Shown here in pieces: positions 24,666 through 34,232 of a DNA stretch of 64,000 bases (positions within the stretch are counted from its first letter, which is position 1; every line of letters begins with the position of its first letter). The stretch is from Caulobacter sp. NIBR1757 (GTDB lineage: Bacteria; Pseudomonadota; Alphaproteobacteria; Caulobacterales; Caulobacteraceae). A program made the position numbers and the translations under genes. The notes beneath the pieces were generated by a model, which was given only the letters and a program-made list of their open reading frames with translations, was not told where the DNA came from and made no database searches. Where the stretch lies: the NCBI RefSeq assembly GCF_027912495.1, contig NZ_CP115463.1, positions 2,317,501 through 2,381,500 on the forward strand, written 5' to 3'.

Positions 24666-26056
24666 CAGGCCTCCTCTTCCTCGACGACCCGGGCGCTGGT
24701 CAAGCCGAGGGATTTCAGTTTTCGGTGCAGGGCCGAGCGTTCCATGCCGATGAAGGCGGCGGTGCGGCTGATGTTGCCGCCGAAGCGCAGGATCTGCGCA
24801 TTGAGGTACTCGCGCTCGAACAGTTCGCGCGCCTCGCGGAGCGGCAGGGCGATGATGCGTTCGGGACCAATGGCGCCGGCCTGGGCGGTCGAGCTGACCT
24901 CGCTGGGCAGCATCTCGGCGGTGATCTCGTCGGCCGGATCGCCGCTGGCCAGGATCAGCATGCGCTCGACGTTGTTGCGCAGCTGGCGGACGTTTCCCGG
25001 CCAGTCGTGCACCTGCAGGGTGGCCAGCGCGTCGGCCGCCAGCTTGCGGCGCGGCAGGCCGGTGGTGTCGGAGATGCGGTCGATGAAGTAGTCGATCAGC
25101 TCGGGCACGTCGTCCCGGCGTTCGGACAGGCCCGGCACGCGGATCGGCACGACGTTGAGGCGGTGGAACAGGTCTTCCCGGAACCGTCCGGCCGAGATTT
25201 CCTCGCGCAGGTCCCGGCTGGAGGAGCTGATCACCCGCACATCGACCTGCACGTCCTGGTCGCCGCCGACGCGGCGGAAGCGCTGCTCGACGAGGACGCG
25301 CAGGATGCGGCTCTGGGTCTCGCGCGGCATCTCGGCCACCTCGTCGAGATAGAGGGTGCCGCCATGGGCGTGTTCGAACACCCCGATCTTGCGCGGGCGG
25401 CCACCCTCCCCCTCCTCGCCGAACAGTTCCAGGTCCATGCGCTCGGGGGCCATGCCGGCGGCGCTGATGGCCACGAACTCGCCCTTGCCGCGCGGACTGG
25501 CGCCGTGGATCAGGCGGGCGACCAGCTCCTTGCCGGAGCCGGGAGGGCCGGCGATCAGCACGCGACTGTTGGCCGGGGCGACCTTGGCGATCATCTGGCG
25601 CAGCTGCTGGGCGGCGCTGGAGCGGCCGATCAGGCCGTCGGGCGTCAGGCTCTGGGCGCGCAAGCGGCGGTTCTCGCGCTTGAGGTTGGCCGATTCCAGG
25701 GCCCGTTCGACGACCATCAGCAGGCGGTCGGACTTGAACGGCTTTTCGAGGAACTCGTAGGCGCCGCGCTTGATGGCGCTGACCGCCGTCTCGATGTTGC
25801 CGTGGCCGCTGATCATGATGACCGGCAGATCGGCGTCGAGACCCTTGACCATGTCGAGCAGCTCCAGCCCGTCCATGCCGCCGCCCTGCATCCAGATGTC
25901 CAGCACCAGCAGCGCCGGCTTGCGGGCGCGGATGGCGGCCAAGGCCTGTTCGGAGTCGGCGGCCGTTCGAACGCCATGGCCTTCGTCCGTCAGGATGCCG
26001 GCCACCAGTTCGCGGATATCGGCCTCGTCGTCGACCACCAGAATGTCAGACGCCAT
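24665..26056 (-). CDS. ntrX: NtrX response regulator without a GAFTGA loop
   Basis: A 463-residue regulator: receiver domain (phospho-acceptor Asp53 in VLDIWM), AAA+ domain (Walker A GPPGSGKE, Walker B-like LYLDE) and a Fis-type helix-turn-helix at the C-terminus (ISRTAAFIGMERSALHRKL). The stretch after ELFG, where sigma-54 activators carry GAFTGA, reads EEGEGGRPRK, so it cannot contact sigma-54 in the usual way. It pairs with NtrY, whose gene overlaps its start by 11 bases, and likely controls redox, envelope or nitrogen genes. Confidence 0.95.
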   Translation of the reverse strand: MASDILVVDDEADIRELVAGILTDEGHGVRTAADSEQALAAIRARKPALLVLDIWMQGGGMDGLELLDMVKGLDADLPVIMISGHGNIETAVSAIKRGAYEFLEKPFKSDRLLMVVERALESANLKRENRRLRAQSLTPDGLIGRSSAAQQLRQMIAKVAPANSRVLIAGPPGSGKELVARLIHGASPRGKGEFVAISAAGMAPERMDLELFGEEGEGGRPRKIGVFEHAHGGTLYLDEVAEMPRETQSRILRVLVEQRFRRVGGDQDVQVDVRVISSSSRDLREEISAGRFREDLFHRLNVVPIRVPGLSERRDDVPELIDYFIDRISDTTGLPRRKLAADALATLQVHDWPGNVRQLRNNVERMLILASGDPADEITAEMLPSEVSSTAQAGAIGPERIIALPLREARELFEREYLNAQILRFGGNISRTAAFIGMERSALHRKLKSLGLTSARVVEEEEA

Positions 26057-28301
26057 CGGTCACCTTTTTCGTTGTCTTCGGCTTCGCGGGAGTCGCGCCC
26101 CCGACGGGCGGAAACTTGAGGACGACGCGGGCCCCGCTCAGGGTCTGGGCGTCGGAAAGCAGCAGTTCGCCGCCGTGTTCTTCGGCGATGCGTTTGACGA
26201 TCGCGAGACCGAGCCCAGTGCCCTTCTCGCGGGTCGTCACATAGGGTTCGGTGAGGCGGTCACGGTCGCGGGTCGGCAGGCCGATGCCATTGTCCTCGAT
26301 GATGAAGCACATGGCCTGCTCATCGGCGTGAAGGCTGGCCAGAATGCGGCCCTTGTCGCCGCCGGCCCCATCCTCGCTCTTTCGGCCGGCGATGGCTTCG
26401 GCCGCGTTCTTCAGCACATTGGTCAGGGCCTGGCCGACCATGCGGTCGTCGCAGGTGAAGACCAGGCCTTCCGGCGGCTCGGCCATCTCGACGGCGAGGT
26501 CGGGGCTGGCCACGCGCTGGGCGAAGACGGCGGCGCGCAGCATCTCGGCCGGGTCGTGGCTGCCGAACTTCGGCGTCGGCATGCGGGCGAAGGAACTGAA
26601 CTCATCGACCATGCGGCCGATGTCGCCGACCTGGCGGATGATGGTGTCGGTGCAGCGGTCGAAGGTTTCCAGGTCGCCCTTGATCTCGTGGCGGTACTTG
26701 CGGCGCAGGCGCTCGGCCGAAAGCTGGATGGGCGTCAGCGGGTTCTTGATCTCATGGGCGATGCGGCGGGCGACGTCGCGCCAGGCGGCGTTGCGCTGGG
26801 CGGTGATCAGCCGGGTGATGTCGTCGAAGGTCAGCACCACCCCGTCGTCGCCGGCCACCCCGGCCCGCACCCGCAGGCGCATGGTTTCGCCGTGGCGGAT
26901 GATGTCGACCTCGGTCTCGGCCTCGATGCGGGTCTCCAGGGCGGCGGCCCAGACCTCGCCCAGTTCCGGCGCGATCTGTGACAGCTTGCGGCCATGGATG
27001 GCGTCGCTATCGACCTCCAGCAGCCGGGCGGCCTGGCGGTTGACGGCCGAGATGGCCCCGCTGGCATCGACGCCGATAACCCCGGCGCTGACCCCGAGCA
27101 GCACGGTCTCGATGAACATCCGCCGGGACTCGGCATCGAGGCTGGCGGCCGTCAGGGCCGCCTGCTGAGCTTGAAGATCACCGGCCATGCTATTGAATGC
27201 CTTGGACAAGACGGCGATATCATCAGGTTGATCATCAACTTCGACCCGGGCGTCGAGATAGCCGCCCGCCACCTGGCCGGCGGCCTGGACGACCCGGGCG
27301 ATCGGCACGGCGATGGAGTTGGCGACGGTCATCGCCAGCCAGATGGCCGCGATCAGCACCAGCAGCGCCGTTTCCAGGAAGCTGAGGGCGAAGGCGGCCT
27401 GGACCATGCCGCGCCGCTGGGCGGCGTCACGATAGGCGACAAGCGCCGATTCCGTCTCGCGCAGGTGAGCCAGGATGCCGCGGTTCACCGGACGGACGAC
27501 GTAGAGGTAGGCGTCGTCATAGGCCTGCAGACGGACGAGCGCCCTGTAGAGGTCGGCGGAATCGAACGAGCGCAGGGCCATGTCGCCCTCGTCGGCGGCC
27601 CGGAAACTGGCCTCCGGCGGGGCCAGGAAGGGCGGCGGGTCCTCGATCTCGGCCCGGGCGAGCACCCGCCCCTGGCGGTCGAGGATGTAGGTGCCCGGGA
27701 AGTTCCGGTAGGAGGCCTGCAGGGCCAGGAAGTGACCGTATCCCATGGGGCTGATCCGCAACCCCGGCTCAGCCCGGTTGACGTCGCCGATCATGATGTT
27801 GACGTTCTTGGCGATGTCGGCCTCTTGCACATCGACGTAGGCGCGGGCGACCAGCCGGCTGTTGTTGACCACTGTGCGGACGCGCTGGCTGAACCAGTTC
27901 TCGACGCCCTGGGTGACCAGCACGCCGGAGAACAGCGCCACCACCAGGGCCGGCGCCAGGGCGGCGATGGCGAACAGCAGCAGGAATCGACGGTGAATGC
28001 GGGCCCCGGCGTCGCCACGGCCCTCGTCGATGACCTGGGTCACCCGCCGGCCGATCAGCACGGCGATGCCGAGGATCAGCACCAGGTTGACGCCGAGCAC
28101 GATCAACACCGTCTGGCTGGCCGGGCCGACCAGTTCGCCGCTGGGCGGGGCGCTGGCCAGGAAGGCGCCGATGCCGGTCAGGACCGTGGCCAGGGCGAAG
28201 GCGCCACCGAGGAACAGCCGCGAGCCGACAACGCGCCGCCCGACGGCGAGCCACCTGGGCCCGCGGTCCGGCTCGACGATGGCGGACGCGTGTTCACTCA
28301 T
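26046..28301 (-). CDS. ntrY: Sensor histidine kinase NtrY
   Basis: A 751-residue membrane sensor. Transmembrane segments at about 30-50, 70-92, 110-135 and 320-340 (periplasmic loop of about 190 residues between the last two), then HAMP, a PAS domain (FIETVLLGVSAGVIGVD), the DHp helix with HEIKNPLTPIQ (phospho-His) and a complete ATPase domain (NVLKNAAEA, DNGIGLP, GTGLGLAIV). I prefer ATG 28301 over an in-frame ATG at 28340. Cognate kinase of NtrX. A 91-bp gap separates it from ntrC. Confidence 0.95.
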   Translation of the reverse strand: MSEHASAIVEPDRGPRWLAVGRRVVGSRLFLGGAFALATVLTGIGAFLASAPPSGELVGPASQTVLIVLGVNLVLILGIAVLIGRRVTQVIDEGRGDAGARIHRRFLLLFAIAALAPALVVALFSGVLVTQGVENWFSQRVRTVVNNSRLVARAYVDVQEADIAKNVNIMIGDVNRAEPGLRISPMGYGHFLALQASYRNFPGTYILDRQGRVLARAEIEDPPPFLAPPEASFRAADEGDMALRSFDSADLYRALVRLQAYDDAYLYVVRPVNRGILAHLRETESALVAYRDAAQRRGMVQAAFALSFLETALLVLIAAIWLAMTVANSIAVPIARVVQAAGQVAGGYLDARVEVDDQPDDIAVLSKAFNSMAGDLQAQQAALTAASLDAESRRMFIETVLLGVSAGVIGVDASGAISAVNRQAARLLEVDSDAIHGRKLSQIAPELGEVWAAALETRIEAETEVDIIRHGETMRLRVRAGVAGDDGVVLTFDDITRLITAQRNAAWRDVARRIAHEIKNPLTPIQLSAERLRRKYRHEIKGDLETFDRCTDTIIRQVGDIGRMVDEFSSFARMPTPKFGSHDPAEMLRAAVFAQRVASPDLAVEMAEPPEGLVFTCDDRMVGQALTNVLKNAAEAIAGRKSEDGAGGDKGRILASLHADEQAMCFIIEDNGIGLPTRDRDRLTEPYVTTREKGTGLGLAIVKRIAEEHGGELLLSDAQTLSGARVVLKFPPVGGATPAKPKTTKKVTDGV

Positions 28302-28392
28302 GGCCTCACCGTACGGCGAGATGTGCCAAAAATTCAACACCTATGTGGCGCGAATGCGTCATCTGCATCTGCCCCGAAAAGGGGGAGGCGCG

Positions 28393-29814
28393 TTATCGCT
28401 TCCCACGGGTCAATTCGACCCCAAGATCGACGATCTTCTTCCTCAACGTATTGCGGTTGAGGCCGAGGATATCAGCGGCCCGAACCTGATTGCCACGGGT
28501 CGCGGCCAGAGTCAGGCGGATCAGCGGCCGCTCGACCTCTTCCAGGATGCGGTCGTAGAGGCCGGGGGCCGGCACGCCGTCGGGCTGGTCGGCGAAATGG
28601 CTGGCCAGGTGGCGTTCGATCAGGGTGGACAGGGTGACCGGGCCGTCCTCGCCGACGGCGACAGGGACCTGTTCCTGAAGCTCGCGCTCGACGATCCGGG
28701 CGCTGATCAACTCCTCGGCATAGAGGGCGCAGATGCGGCGGATCAGGTTCTCCAGCTCGCGGACATTGCCGGGCCAGGCGTGGGTCTTGAGGCGCTCCAG
28801 GGCCGCCTGGTCGATGGTCTTGGACGGCAGGCCTTCACGGGCCGCGCGCAGCAGGAAGCTGCGGGCCAGGTCCGGGATGTCCTCGGTCCGGTCGCGCAGC
28901 GGCGGCAGGCGCAGAGGCGCGACGTTGAGGCGGAAGAACAGGTCCTCGCGGAACAGGCCCTGGCGGATCAGCCCCCGCAGGTCGCGATTGGTGGCGGCGA
29001 TCAGCCGGACGTTCGGCCGGCGGCCCGTCTTGGGGTTGAGGGCCGGCTCGGCGCCGTCGATGACCCGCAGCAGGCGGCTCTGGGCGTCGAGCGGCATGTC
29101 GCCGATCTCGTCCAGGAACAGGGTGCCGCCGTCGGCCTCGACCAGCTTGCCCAGATCCCCCTCGCCGCGGCCGAACAGCTCGGTCTCGACCCGCTCGCGG
29201 GGCACAGCGGCGAGGTTGATGACAACGAACTTCCCGTCCCGGCGGCGGCCGAGGTCGTGCAGGGCGCGAGCGACCAGTTCCTTTCCGGACCCGCTCTCGC
29301 CGGTGATCAATACCGTCAGGTCGGCGCCGACCAGGCGTGCGATGGTGCGATAGACGTCCTGCATCGGGGCCGAGCGGCCGATCAGCGGCAGGCGCTCGTC
29401 CTTCATGGCCCGGGCCTGGGCCTTGCTGGCTTCGCTGTCGGCGGGGCGCGACAGGGCGCGGCGGGCGGCGGCGGTGACCTCGTCGAGGTCGAACGGCTTG
29501 GAGACGTATTCGAACGCCCCGCCCTCACTGGCGTTGACGGCCGTGAGCAGGGTGTTCTGGGCGCTCATGACGATGACCGGCAGCTTGGGCCGGTCCTTCC
29601 GGATGCGCGGCAGGACGTTGAAGATGTTCTCGTCGGGCATCACCACGTCGGTGACGACCAGATCGCCCTCCCCGTCCTGGATCCATTTCATCAGGGTGGT
29701 GACATTGCCGGTCGCCCGCACCTGATAGCCGAGGCGCGTAAAGGCCTGGCTGAGCACCAGACGCACGGAGCTGTCGTCGTCGGCGATCAGGATCTTCTTG
29801 TTGGCGGGGTTCAT
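28393..29814 (-). CDS. ntrC: Nitrogen regulator NtrC without a GAFTGA loop
   Basis: A 473-residue regulator: receiver (Asp56 in VTDVVMP), AAA+ domain (Walker A GESGSGKE, Walker [12 protein letters not shown], arginine finger region [13 protein letters not shown]) and Fis-type HTH ([16 protein letters not shown]). The sigma-54-contacting GAFTGA is missing: after ELFG the sequence goes [16 protein letters not shown]. This matches what I recall for Caulobacter NtrC, which must act by another mechanism, perhaps with the sigma-70 holoenzyme. Its start overlaps the ntrB stop by 4 bases. Confidence 0.95.
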   Translation of the reverse strand: MNPANKKILIADDDSSVRLVLSQAFTRLGYQVRATGNVTTLMKWIQDGEGDLVVTDVVMPDENIFNVLPRIRKDRPKLPVIVMSAQNTLLTAVNASEGGAFEYVSKPFDLDEVTAAARRALSRPADSEASKAQARAMKDERLPLIGRSAPMQDVYRTIARLVGADLTVLITGESGSGKELVARALHDLGRRRDGKFVVINLAAVPRERVETELFGRGEGDLGKLVEADGGTLFLDEIGDMPLDAQSRLLRVIDGAEPALNPKTGRRPNVRLIAATNRDLRGLIRQGLFREDLFFRLNVAPLRLPPLRDRTEDIPDLARSFLLRAAREGLPSKTIDQAALERLKTHAWPGNVRELENLIRRICALYAEELISARIVERELQEQVPVAVGEDGPVTLSTLIERHLASHFADQPDGVPAPGLYDRILEEVERPLIRLTLAATRGNQVRAADILGLNRNTLRKKIVDLGVELTRGKR

Positions 29815-30920
29815 GCGGTCTCCGACGCGACGGGAAGCAAAACGCGGAACACGGTGCGACCGGGCTCCGACTCGAAATCGATCAGGCCGCCATGGCCGTT
29901 GACCAGCTTGGCGACGAGCGGCAGGCCGAGGCCCGCGCCGCTGGCCTTTGAAGTGACGAAGGGCTGGAACAGGTGGTCGCGCACGCTGGCCGCTATGCCC
30001 GTGCCGTTGTCCTGCACGCGGATCTCGATCGGGGCGGCCTTCTGGATGCGGCCATCGGCCCCGCGCACCTTTACGCCCGGACGCCAGGCGGTGGAGATCA
30101 CCAGTTCGCCGCGTCCGTCCCGGCGGCCATGGGCGGCCTCGGCGGCGTTCTTCACCAGGTTGAGGAAGATCTGGATCAGGTGGTCCTCGTCGCCGCTGAC
30201 CGGCGGCAGCGAGGGGTCGAAGTTCTCCTTGATGGTCAGGCCGTCGGCGACGCCGTTGGCGACCAGGGCGCGGACACGGTCCAGCACCTCGTGGATGTTG
30301 ACGGCGGTCGGCGTCGGCGGCGCGTCGTCGCTGAACGCCTCCATGCGATCGACGAGGCGGCGGATGCGCTCGGTCTCGTCGACGATCAGCTGGGCCAGGG
30401 GCGCATCCTCGATGGCGGCGCCGGTCTTCAGAAGCTGGGCGGCGCCGCGGATGCCGGCCAGCGGGTTCTTGATCTCATGGGCCAGCATCTGGCCGAGACC
30501 GACGACAGAGCGCAGGCCGGACGGATCGGCGGCCCGTTCGAAGCTCATCGCCCCGCCGCGGATATGCAGGGTCAGCAGCACCGAGCCGTCGCCCAGCGGC
30601 GTGGCGGCCCCGTCGGCGAGGAAGGGCGGCTGGCCGAACAGGCCGATCTGCACGCCATGCTCGCGAACCCGGGCGTCCTCCTGCAGCGCCCGGTCCAGCA
30701 GCCGGGTCAGGGGCGAGTCCTCGGGCAGGACGGCGCGGAAGTGGCCCCGGGCCAACAGGGCCAGCCCCTGGCCAAACAGCCCTTCGGCCGCCTCGTTGAC
30801 CGCCGCCAGACCGCCGTCGGCGTCGATGACCATGGCCGGATCCGGACTCATCTCGAAGGCGGCGGCGCGCAGGGTCTCGATCTGGCGAGGGTTGAGGATC
30901 GGCTTGCCGGAGGTGGTCAT
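29811..30920 (-). CDS. ntrB: Nitrogen regulation sensor histidine kinase NtrB
   Basis: A 369-residue soluble kinase: N-terminal PAS domain ([19 protein letters not shown]), DHp helix [12 protein letters not shown], and the ATPase domain ([24 protein letters not shown]). ATG 30920 overlaps the dusB stop by 4 bases; an upstream in-frame ATG at 30947 lies inside dusB. NtrB phosphorylates or dephosphorylates NtrC according to PII signalling. Confidence 0.95.
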   Translation of the reverse strand: MTTSGKPILNPRQIETLRAAAFEMSPDPAMVIDADGGLAAVNEAAEGLFGQGLALLARGHFRAVLPEDSPLTRLLDRALQEDARVREHGVQIGLFGQPPFLADGAATPLGDGSVLLTLHIRGGAMSFERAADPSGLRSVVGLGQMLAHEIKNPLAGIRGAAQLLKTGAAIEDAPLAQLIVDETERIRRLVDRMEAFSDDAPPTPTAVNIHEVLDRVRALVANGVADGLTIKENFDPSLPPVSGDEDHLIQIFLNLVKNAAEAAHGRRDGRGELVISTAWRPGVKVRGADGRIQKAAPIEIRVQDNGTGIAASVRDHLFQPFVTSKASGAGLGLPLVAKLVNGHGGLIDFESEPGRTVFRVLLPVASETA

Positions 30921-31921
30921 GCGGCCAGCCTCCGCTCGCTCAGCCACAGGCGGGTCAGGGCGGCCTCGACCTGGGCCGGGGTCTCCAGCCGGCAGAGCTC
31001 GGCGCGGGCGGCGCGGCGGGCCTCAGGGCTGGCCGGAACCGGCGCGGCCTCGATGTAGGAGGCCAGATGCTTGCGGAACATCTTCAGGCCGAGACGCTCG
31101 CCGTAGAAGCCAAGCGCGTCACGGAAGTGAGCGAGGGCGATGGCCAGGCGGGTTTCCATGTCCGGATCGGCCAGCATCCGGCCCTCGAGGCCGGCGTCGA
31201 TCTGGGCGGCGATCCACGGACGGCCATAGGCGCCGCGGCCGATCATGACGCCGTCGGCGCCGCTGGCCTGCAGGGCGGCGCGGGCCGAGGCCAGGTCAAC
31301 GATGTCGCCGTTGACGATCAGCGGCACGGAGATCTCGCGCTTCACATCGGCGATGGCCGACCAGTCTGCCGCGCCCTTGTAGAACTGGCTGCGGGTGCGG
31401 CCGTGGACGGTGATGGCGCGCGCACCGACGGCCTGGGCGCGGGCGGCGAATTCAGGGGCGTTGCGGCTGGCGTCGTCCCAGCCCAGGCGCATCTTGACGG
31501 TGACCGGCAGGTCGACGGCGTCTACGGCGGCGGCGACCAGGCTCTCGGCAAGATCGAGGTCGCGCATCAGGGCCGAGCCGGATTGAACGCCGGTGACTTC
31601 CTTGGCCGGGCAGCCGAAGTTGAGGTCTATGATCTCGGCTCCGGCGGCGGCGGCCATCCTGGCCCCGGCCGCCATCATCGCCGGATCGCGCCCGACCAGC
31701 TGCACGACCATCAGAGGCAGGCCTTCACCGACGGCGGCGCGCCGCACGACGTCAGGCCGGCCCCTGGCGAACTCGGCGCAGGCGACCATCTCGGTGGCGA
31801 CATAGGCCGCGCCCAAACGGGCGGCCGCGCGGCGGAACGGCAGGTCGGAAACACCCGTCATGGGCGCCAGCCAGACCCGGCTCTCTACCACTCTATCCCC
31901 GACTGTGAGCTTGTTGCTCAT
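30917..31921 (-). CDS. dusB: tRNA-dihydrouridine synthase DusB (NifR3-like)
   Basis: A 334-residue FMN TIM-barrel enzyme. LAPMTGVSDLPFR at the N-terminus, the active-site Cys in NFGCPAKEVTG, the ALMRD segment, VKMRLGW, VHGRTRSQFYKG and the phosphate-binding IGRGAYGRPW. Reduces uridines in the D-loop of tRNAs. Its position just upstream of ntrBC, coupled by ATGA, is the classic nifR3-ntrB-ntrC operon of alphaproteobacteria. Confidence 0.96.
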   Translation of the reverse strand: MSNKLTVGDRVVESRVWLAPMTGVSDLPFRRAAARLGAAYVATEMVACAEFARGRPDVVRRAAVGEGLPLMVVQLVGRDPAMMAAGARMAAAAGAEIIDLNFGCPAKEVTGVQSGSALMRDLDLAESLVAAAVDAVDLPVTVKMRLGWDDASRNAPEFAARAQAVGARAITVHGRTRSQFYKGAADWSAIADVKREISVPLIVNGDIVDLASARAALQASGADGVMIGRGAYGRPWIAAQIDAGLEGRMLADPDMETRLAIALAHFRDALGFYGERLGLKMFRKHLASYIEAAPVPASPEARRAARAELCRLETPAQVEAALTRLWLSERRLAA

Positions 31922-31983
31922 TTCTTGTTCAACCCCATCGCCGCCTTTTTAGGCACATTGTGCGGTGCAGTAAAGCGCGGCGT

Positions 31984-32745
31984 TCAGCCGCTGGGTCGCA
32001 TCCAGGCCGCGTCGGCCCTGACGGCGGACGGAAGCCGCCCGATCACCCTGCGGAAGGTGCGGATCATGTGGCTCTGGTCGCAGAAGCCGGCGTCATGGGC
32101 GATCTGGGCCGGGGCCCCGTCGGTCTCGCGCAGCAGGCGAGCCGCCCGTTCGACGCGGAATCGCGCGGCGGCGTGCGATGGCGCCTCGCCAGTAGCGCGG
32201 CGGTAGGCCGAGCCCAGCCATACCGGGTGGAGCTCCATCTCGCGGGCAAGGTCTCGCACGCTCAGCCCCGGGTCGGCGCGCAGCCGTTGTTCGGCCTCGG
32301 AGGTCCAATCGGCCCGGGACAGCGTCGGCTCGTGCCCGGCGGCGGCGATAAAGTCTCCGAGCGCGTCCCGTAGCTCCATCGCGCTGGACCCATGGCAGGC
32401 CCTGGCGAGACCACGCACCCTGTGGCCGGCCCATCCGCCCAGCCACCGCGTGACCGGTTTCGCCGGCGATAGCTGGCGGCCCAGCCAGTCGGGATCGAAC
32501 TCGATCTCCAGCTGTTCGAAACCCTGGGGCCCGATGTGGTTCTGGTGGGCGGCGCCGGCCCGATACAGCATGGCCGAGGGGCCGGCGATGCCGACCTCGC
32601 CCAGCTCCGTTTCATTGCGGTAGCCGCCGAGCACAAAGAGCGAGAGGACCGGCCAGTCGTGGGCATGCTCCGCGACCAGGCCATGGCTGTGGTCGACGAC
32701 GCGGCGGACGCGAACGCCGCTGGAGCTGTGCAGGATCTGACCCAT
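31984..32745 (-). CDS. AraC family transcriptional regulator
   Basis: A 253-residue regulator with an N-terminal cupin-like sensing region (HSHGLVAEHAHDWPVLSLF) and a C-terminal AraC DNA-binding domain: LSVRDLAREMELHPVWL (first HTH) and PAQIAHDAGFCDQSHMIRTFRR (second HTH). The frame is open up to 32835, but ATG 32745 fits the family start better. It lies divergently from the exported hydrolase gene at 32863, a possible target, and together they separate dusB from ispDF, which are neighbours in many relatives. Confidence 0.88.
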   Translation of the reverse strand: MGQILHSSSGVRVRRVVDHSHGLVAEHAHDWPVLSLFVLGGYRNETELGEVGIAGPSAMLYRAGAAHQNHIGPQGFEQLEIEFDPDWLGRQLSPAKPVTRWLGGWAGHRVRGLARACHGSSAMELRDALGDFIAAAGHEPTLSRADWTSEAEQRLRADPGLSVRDLAREMELHPVWLGSAYRRATGEAPSHAAARFRVERAARLLRETDGAPAQIAHDAGFCDQSHMIRTFRRVIGRLPSAVRADAAWMRPSG

Positions 32746-32862
32746 CCGCCGGCAGGATAACAGCGCGGCGCCCCGGCGACGAGTTAAGCTCCTTTCATCC
32801 GTCCAATCACGGCGGGCGCACGTCCGGTACGGCATGGATGGAACAGCATCGCAGGTGAAACG

Positions 32863-34179
32863 ATGATCCGAGCCTTGATCCCCCTGGCGGCGAGCGCCCT
32901 GCTTCTGGCGCTGGCCGCGCCGGCCTCCGCGATGGAGCCGGCGACCTGTCCGGTGGGAAGCTACGCCATGGCCGATGGCGATGTCGTCGTGGTCGGACCA
33001 TCAACGGGCGGGGTCCGCTGGCGGCGGCTCAATGGCGAGACCGGCAAGCTGACCACCACGCCGAAGGGCTGGCGCCATACGGTGGGATGGACCGACCGCT
33101 TGGACCCGCGCGAGGTCGCCTTCGGCCCCTGCGCCTCCGGAACCCTGACGCTCGGCAAGGAAGCCGGGCGCCGCATCCCGCTCCAGACCCAGGACACGGC
33201 CTTCGTCTCCCACGAGACCCGGCTGGTCGGGCGACTGATCCTGCCGCCGGGCCATGGTCCGGTCCCGATCGTCGTGCTGCTGCACGGCTCCGAGCGCGAC
33301 TCGGCCCTGGAGTTCGACGCGCTTCAGCGCCTGCTGCCGGCCATGGGCGTCGGCACCTTCGTCTACGACAAACGCGGGACCGGCGACTCGCAGGGCGTCT
33401 ACACCCAGGACTTCTGGTTGCTCGCCGACGACGCGGTCGCCGCCCTGGCGGAAGCGCGGCGGCTGGCTGGCGCGCGGGCCGGACGGATCGGCTACCAGGG
33501 CCCGAGCCAGGGTGGCTGGGTGGCTCCGATCGCCGCCGGCAAGTCGGATGTGGACTTCGTCATCGTCAGCTTCGGCCTGGCCGTGTCGGTCATCGACGAG
33601 GATCAGGAAGCCATCGCCTTCGAGATGGGTCTCAAGGGCTACGGTCCCGAGGTGATCGCCAAGGGGCTGGAAGTCGGCCGGGCGGCCGAGGCCCTGTTCG
33701 AGAGCGGCTTCACCGAAGGATTCGAGGCCTTCGACGCCGTTCGCGCCAAATATCGGAACGAGCCCTGGTACAAGGACGTGCGGGGCAACTTCACCCACTT
33801 CATCCTGCCGATGAGCGCCGAGGACATCCGCAAGGCCGCGCCGGCCTTCCGGTTCGGCACCCCCTGGCGCTACGATCCTCTGCCGACCCTGGAACGGCTC
33901 GACACCCCGCAACTGTGGGTCCTGGGCGGCCAGGATCTCGATGCGCCGAGCGGCGAGACGGCCCGGCGGCTGGAGGCGCTGATCGCCAAGGGCCGTCCGA
34001 TCACGCTGGCCGTCTATCCGGCCGCCGAGCATGGGATGACCGAGTTCGAGATCGGCCCAGACGGGATGCGCGTCTCGACGCGTTACTCGGACGGCTATTA
34101 CCGGCTGATGCGTGACTTTGCGCGCGGCGAGCGCCTGGGCCCGGCCTATGGCGACGCGCGCATCCGGAAGCCGCGATAG
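32863..34179 (+). CDS. Exported alpha/beta hydrolase
   Basis: A 438-residue protein with a signal peptide (LLLALAAPASAME). The alpha/beta hydrolase core starts near residue 120: VVLLHGSERDS (oxyanion), YDKRGTGDS, the nucleophile elbow GPSQGG, an acid residue around LGGQDLDAP and the catalytic His in AAEHGM. Similar to S9/DLH-type serine hydrolases annotated as alpha/beta hydrolases. The divergent AraC regulator may control it. Substrate unknown. Confidence 0.87.
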   Translation: MIRALIPLAASALLLALAAPASAMEPATCPVGSYAMADGDVVVVGPSTGGVRWRRLNGETGKLTTTPKGWRHTVGWTDRLDPREVAFGPCASGTLTLGKEAGRRIPLQTQDTAFVSHETRLVGRLILPPGHGPVPIVVLLHGSERDSALEFDALQRLLPAMGVGTFVYDKRGTGDSQGVYTQDFWLLADDAVAALAEARRLAGARAGRIGYQGPSQGGWVAPIAAGKSDVDFVIVSFGLAVSVIDEDQEAIAFEMGLKGYGPEVIAKGLEVGRAAEALFESGFTEGFEAFDAVRAKYRNEPWYKDVRGNFTHFILPMSAEDIRKAAPAFRFGTPWRYDPLPTLERLDTPQLWVLGGQDLDAPSGETARRLEALIAKGRPITLAVYPAAEHGMTEFEIGPDGMRVSTRYSDGYYRLMRDFARGERLGPAYGDARIRKPR

Positions 34180-34232
34180 GCAAGGAAACAAACCGGTTTC
34201 CGCCGGGGGGCGCCTCGCTCTATGACACGCCC

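Noticed and set aside
27997..31248. A 1,083-codon plus-strand frame opposite ntrY, ntrC and ntrB
   Set aside because: Antisense shadow of well-recognised kinases and regulators; composition is low-complexity and no SD is present.
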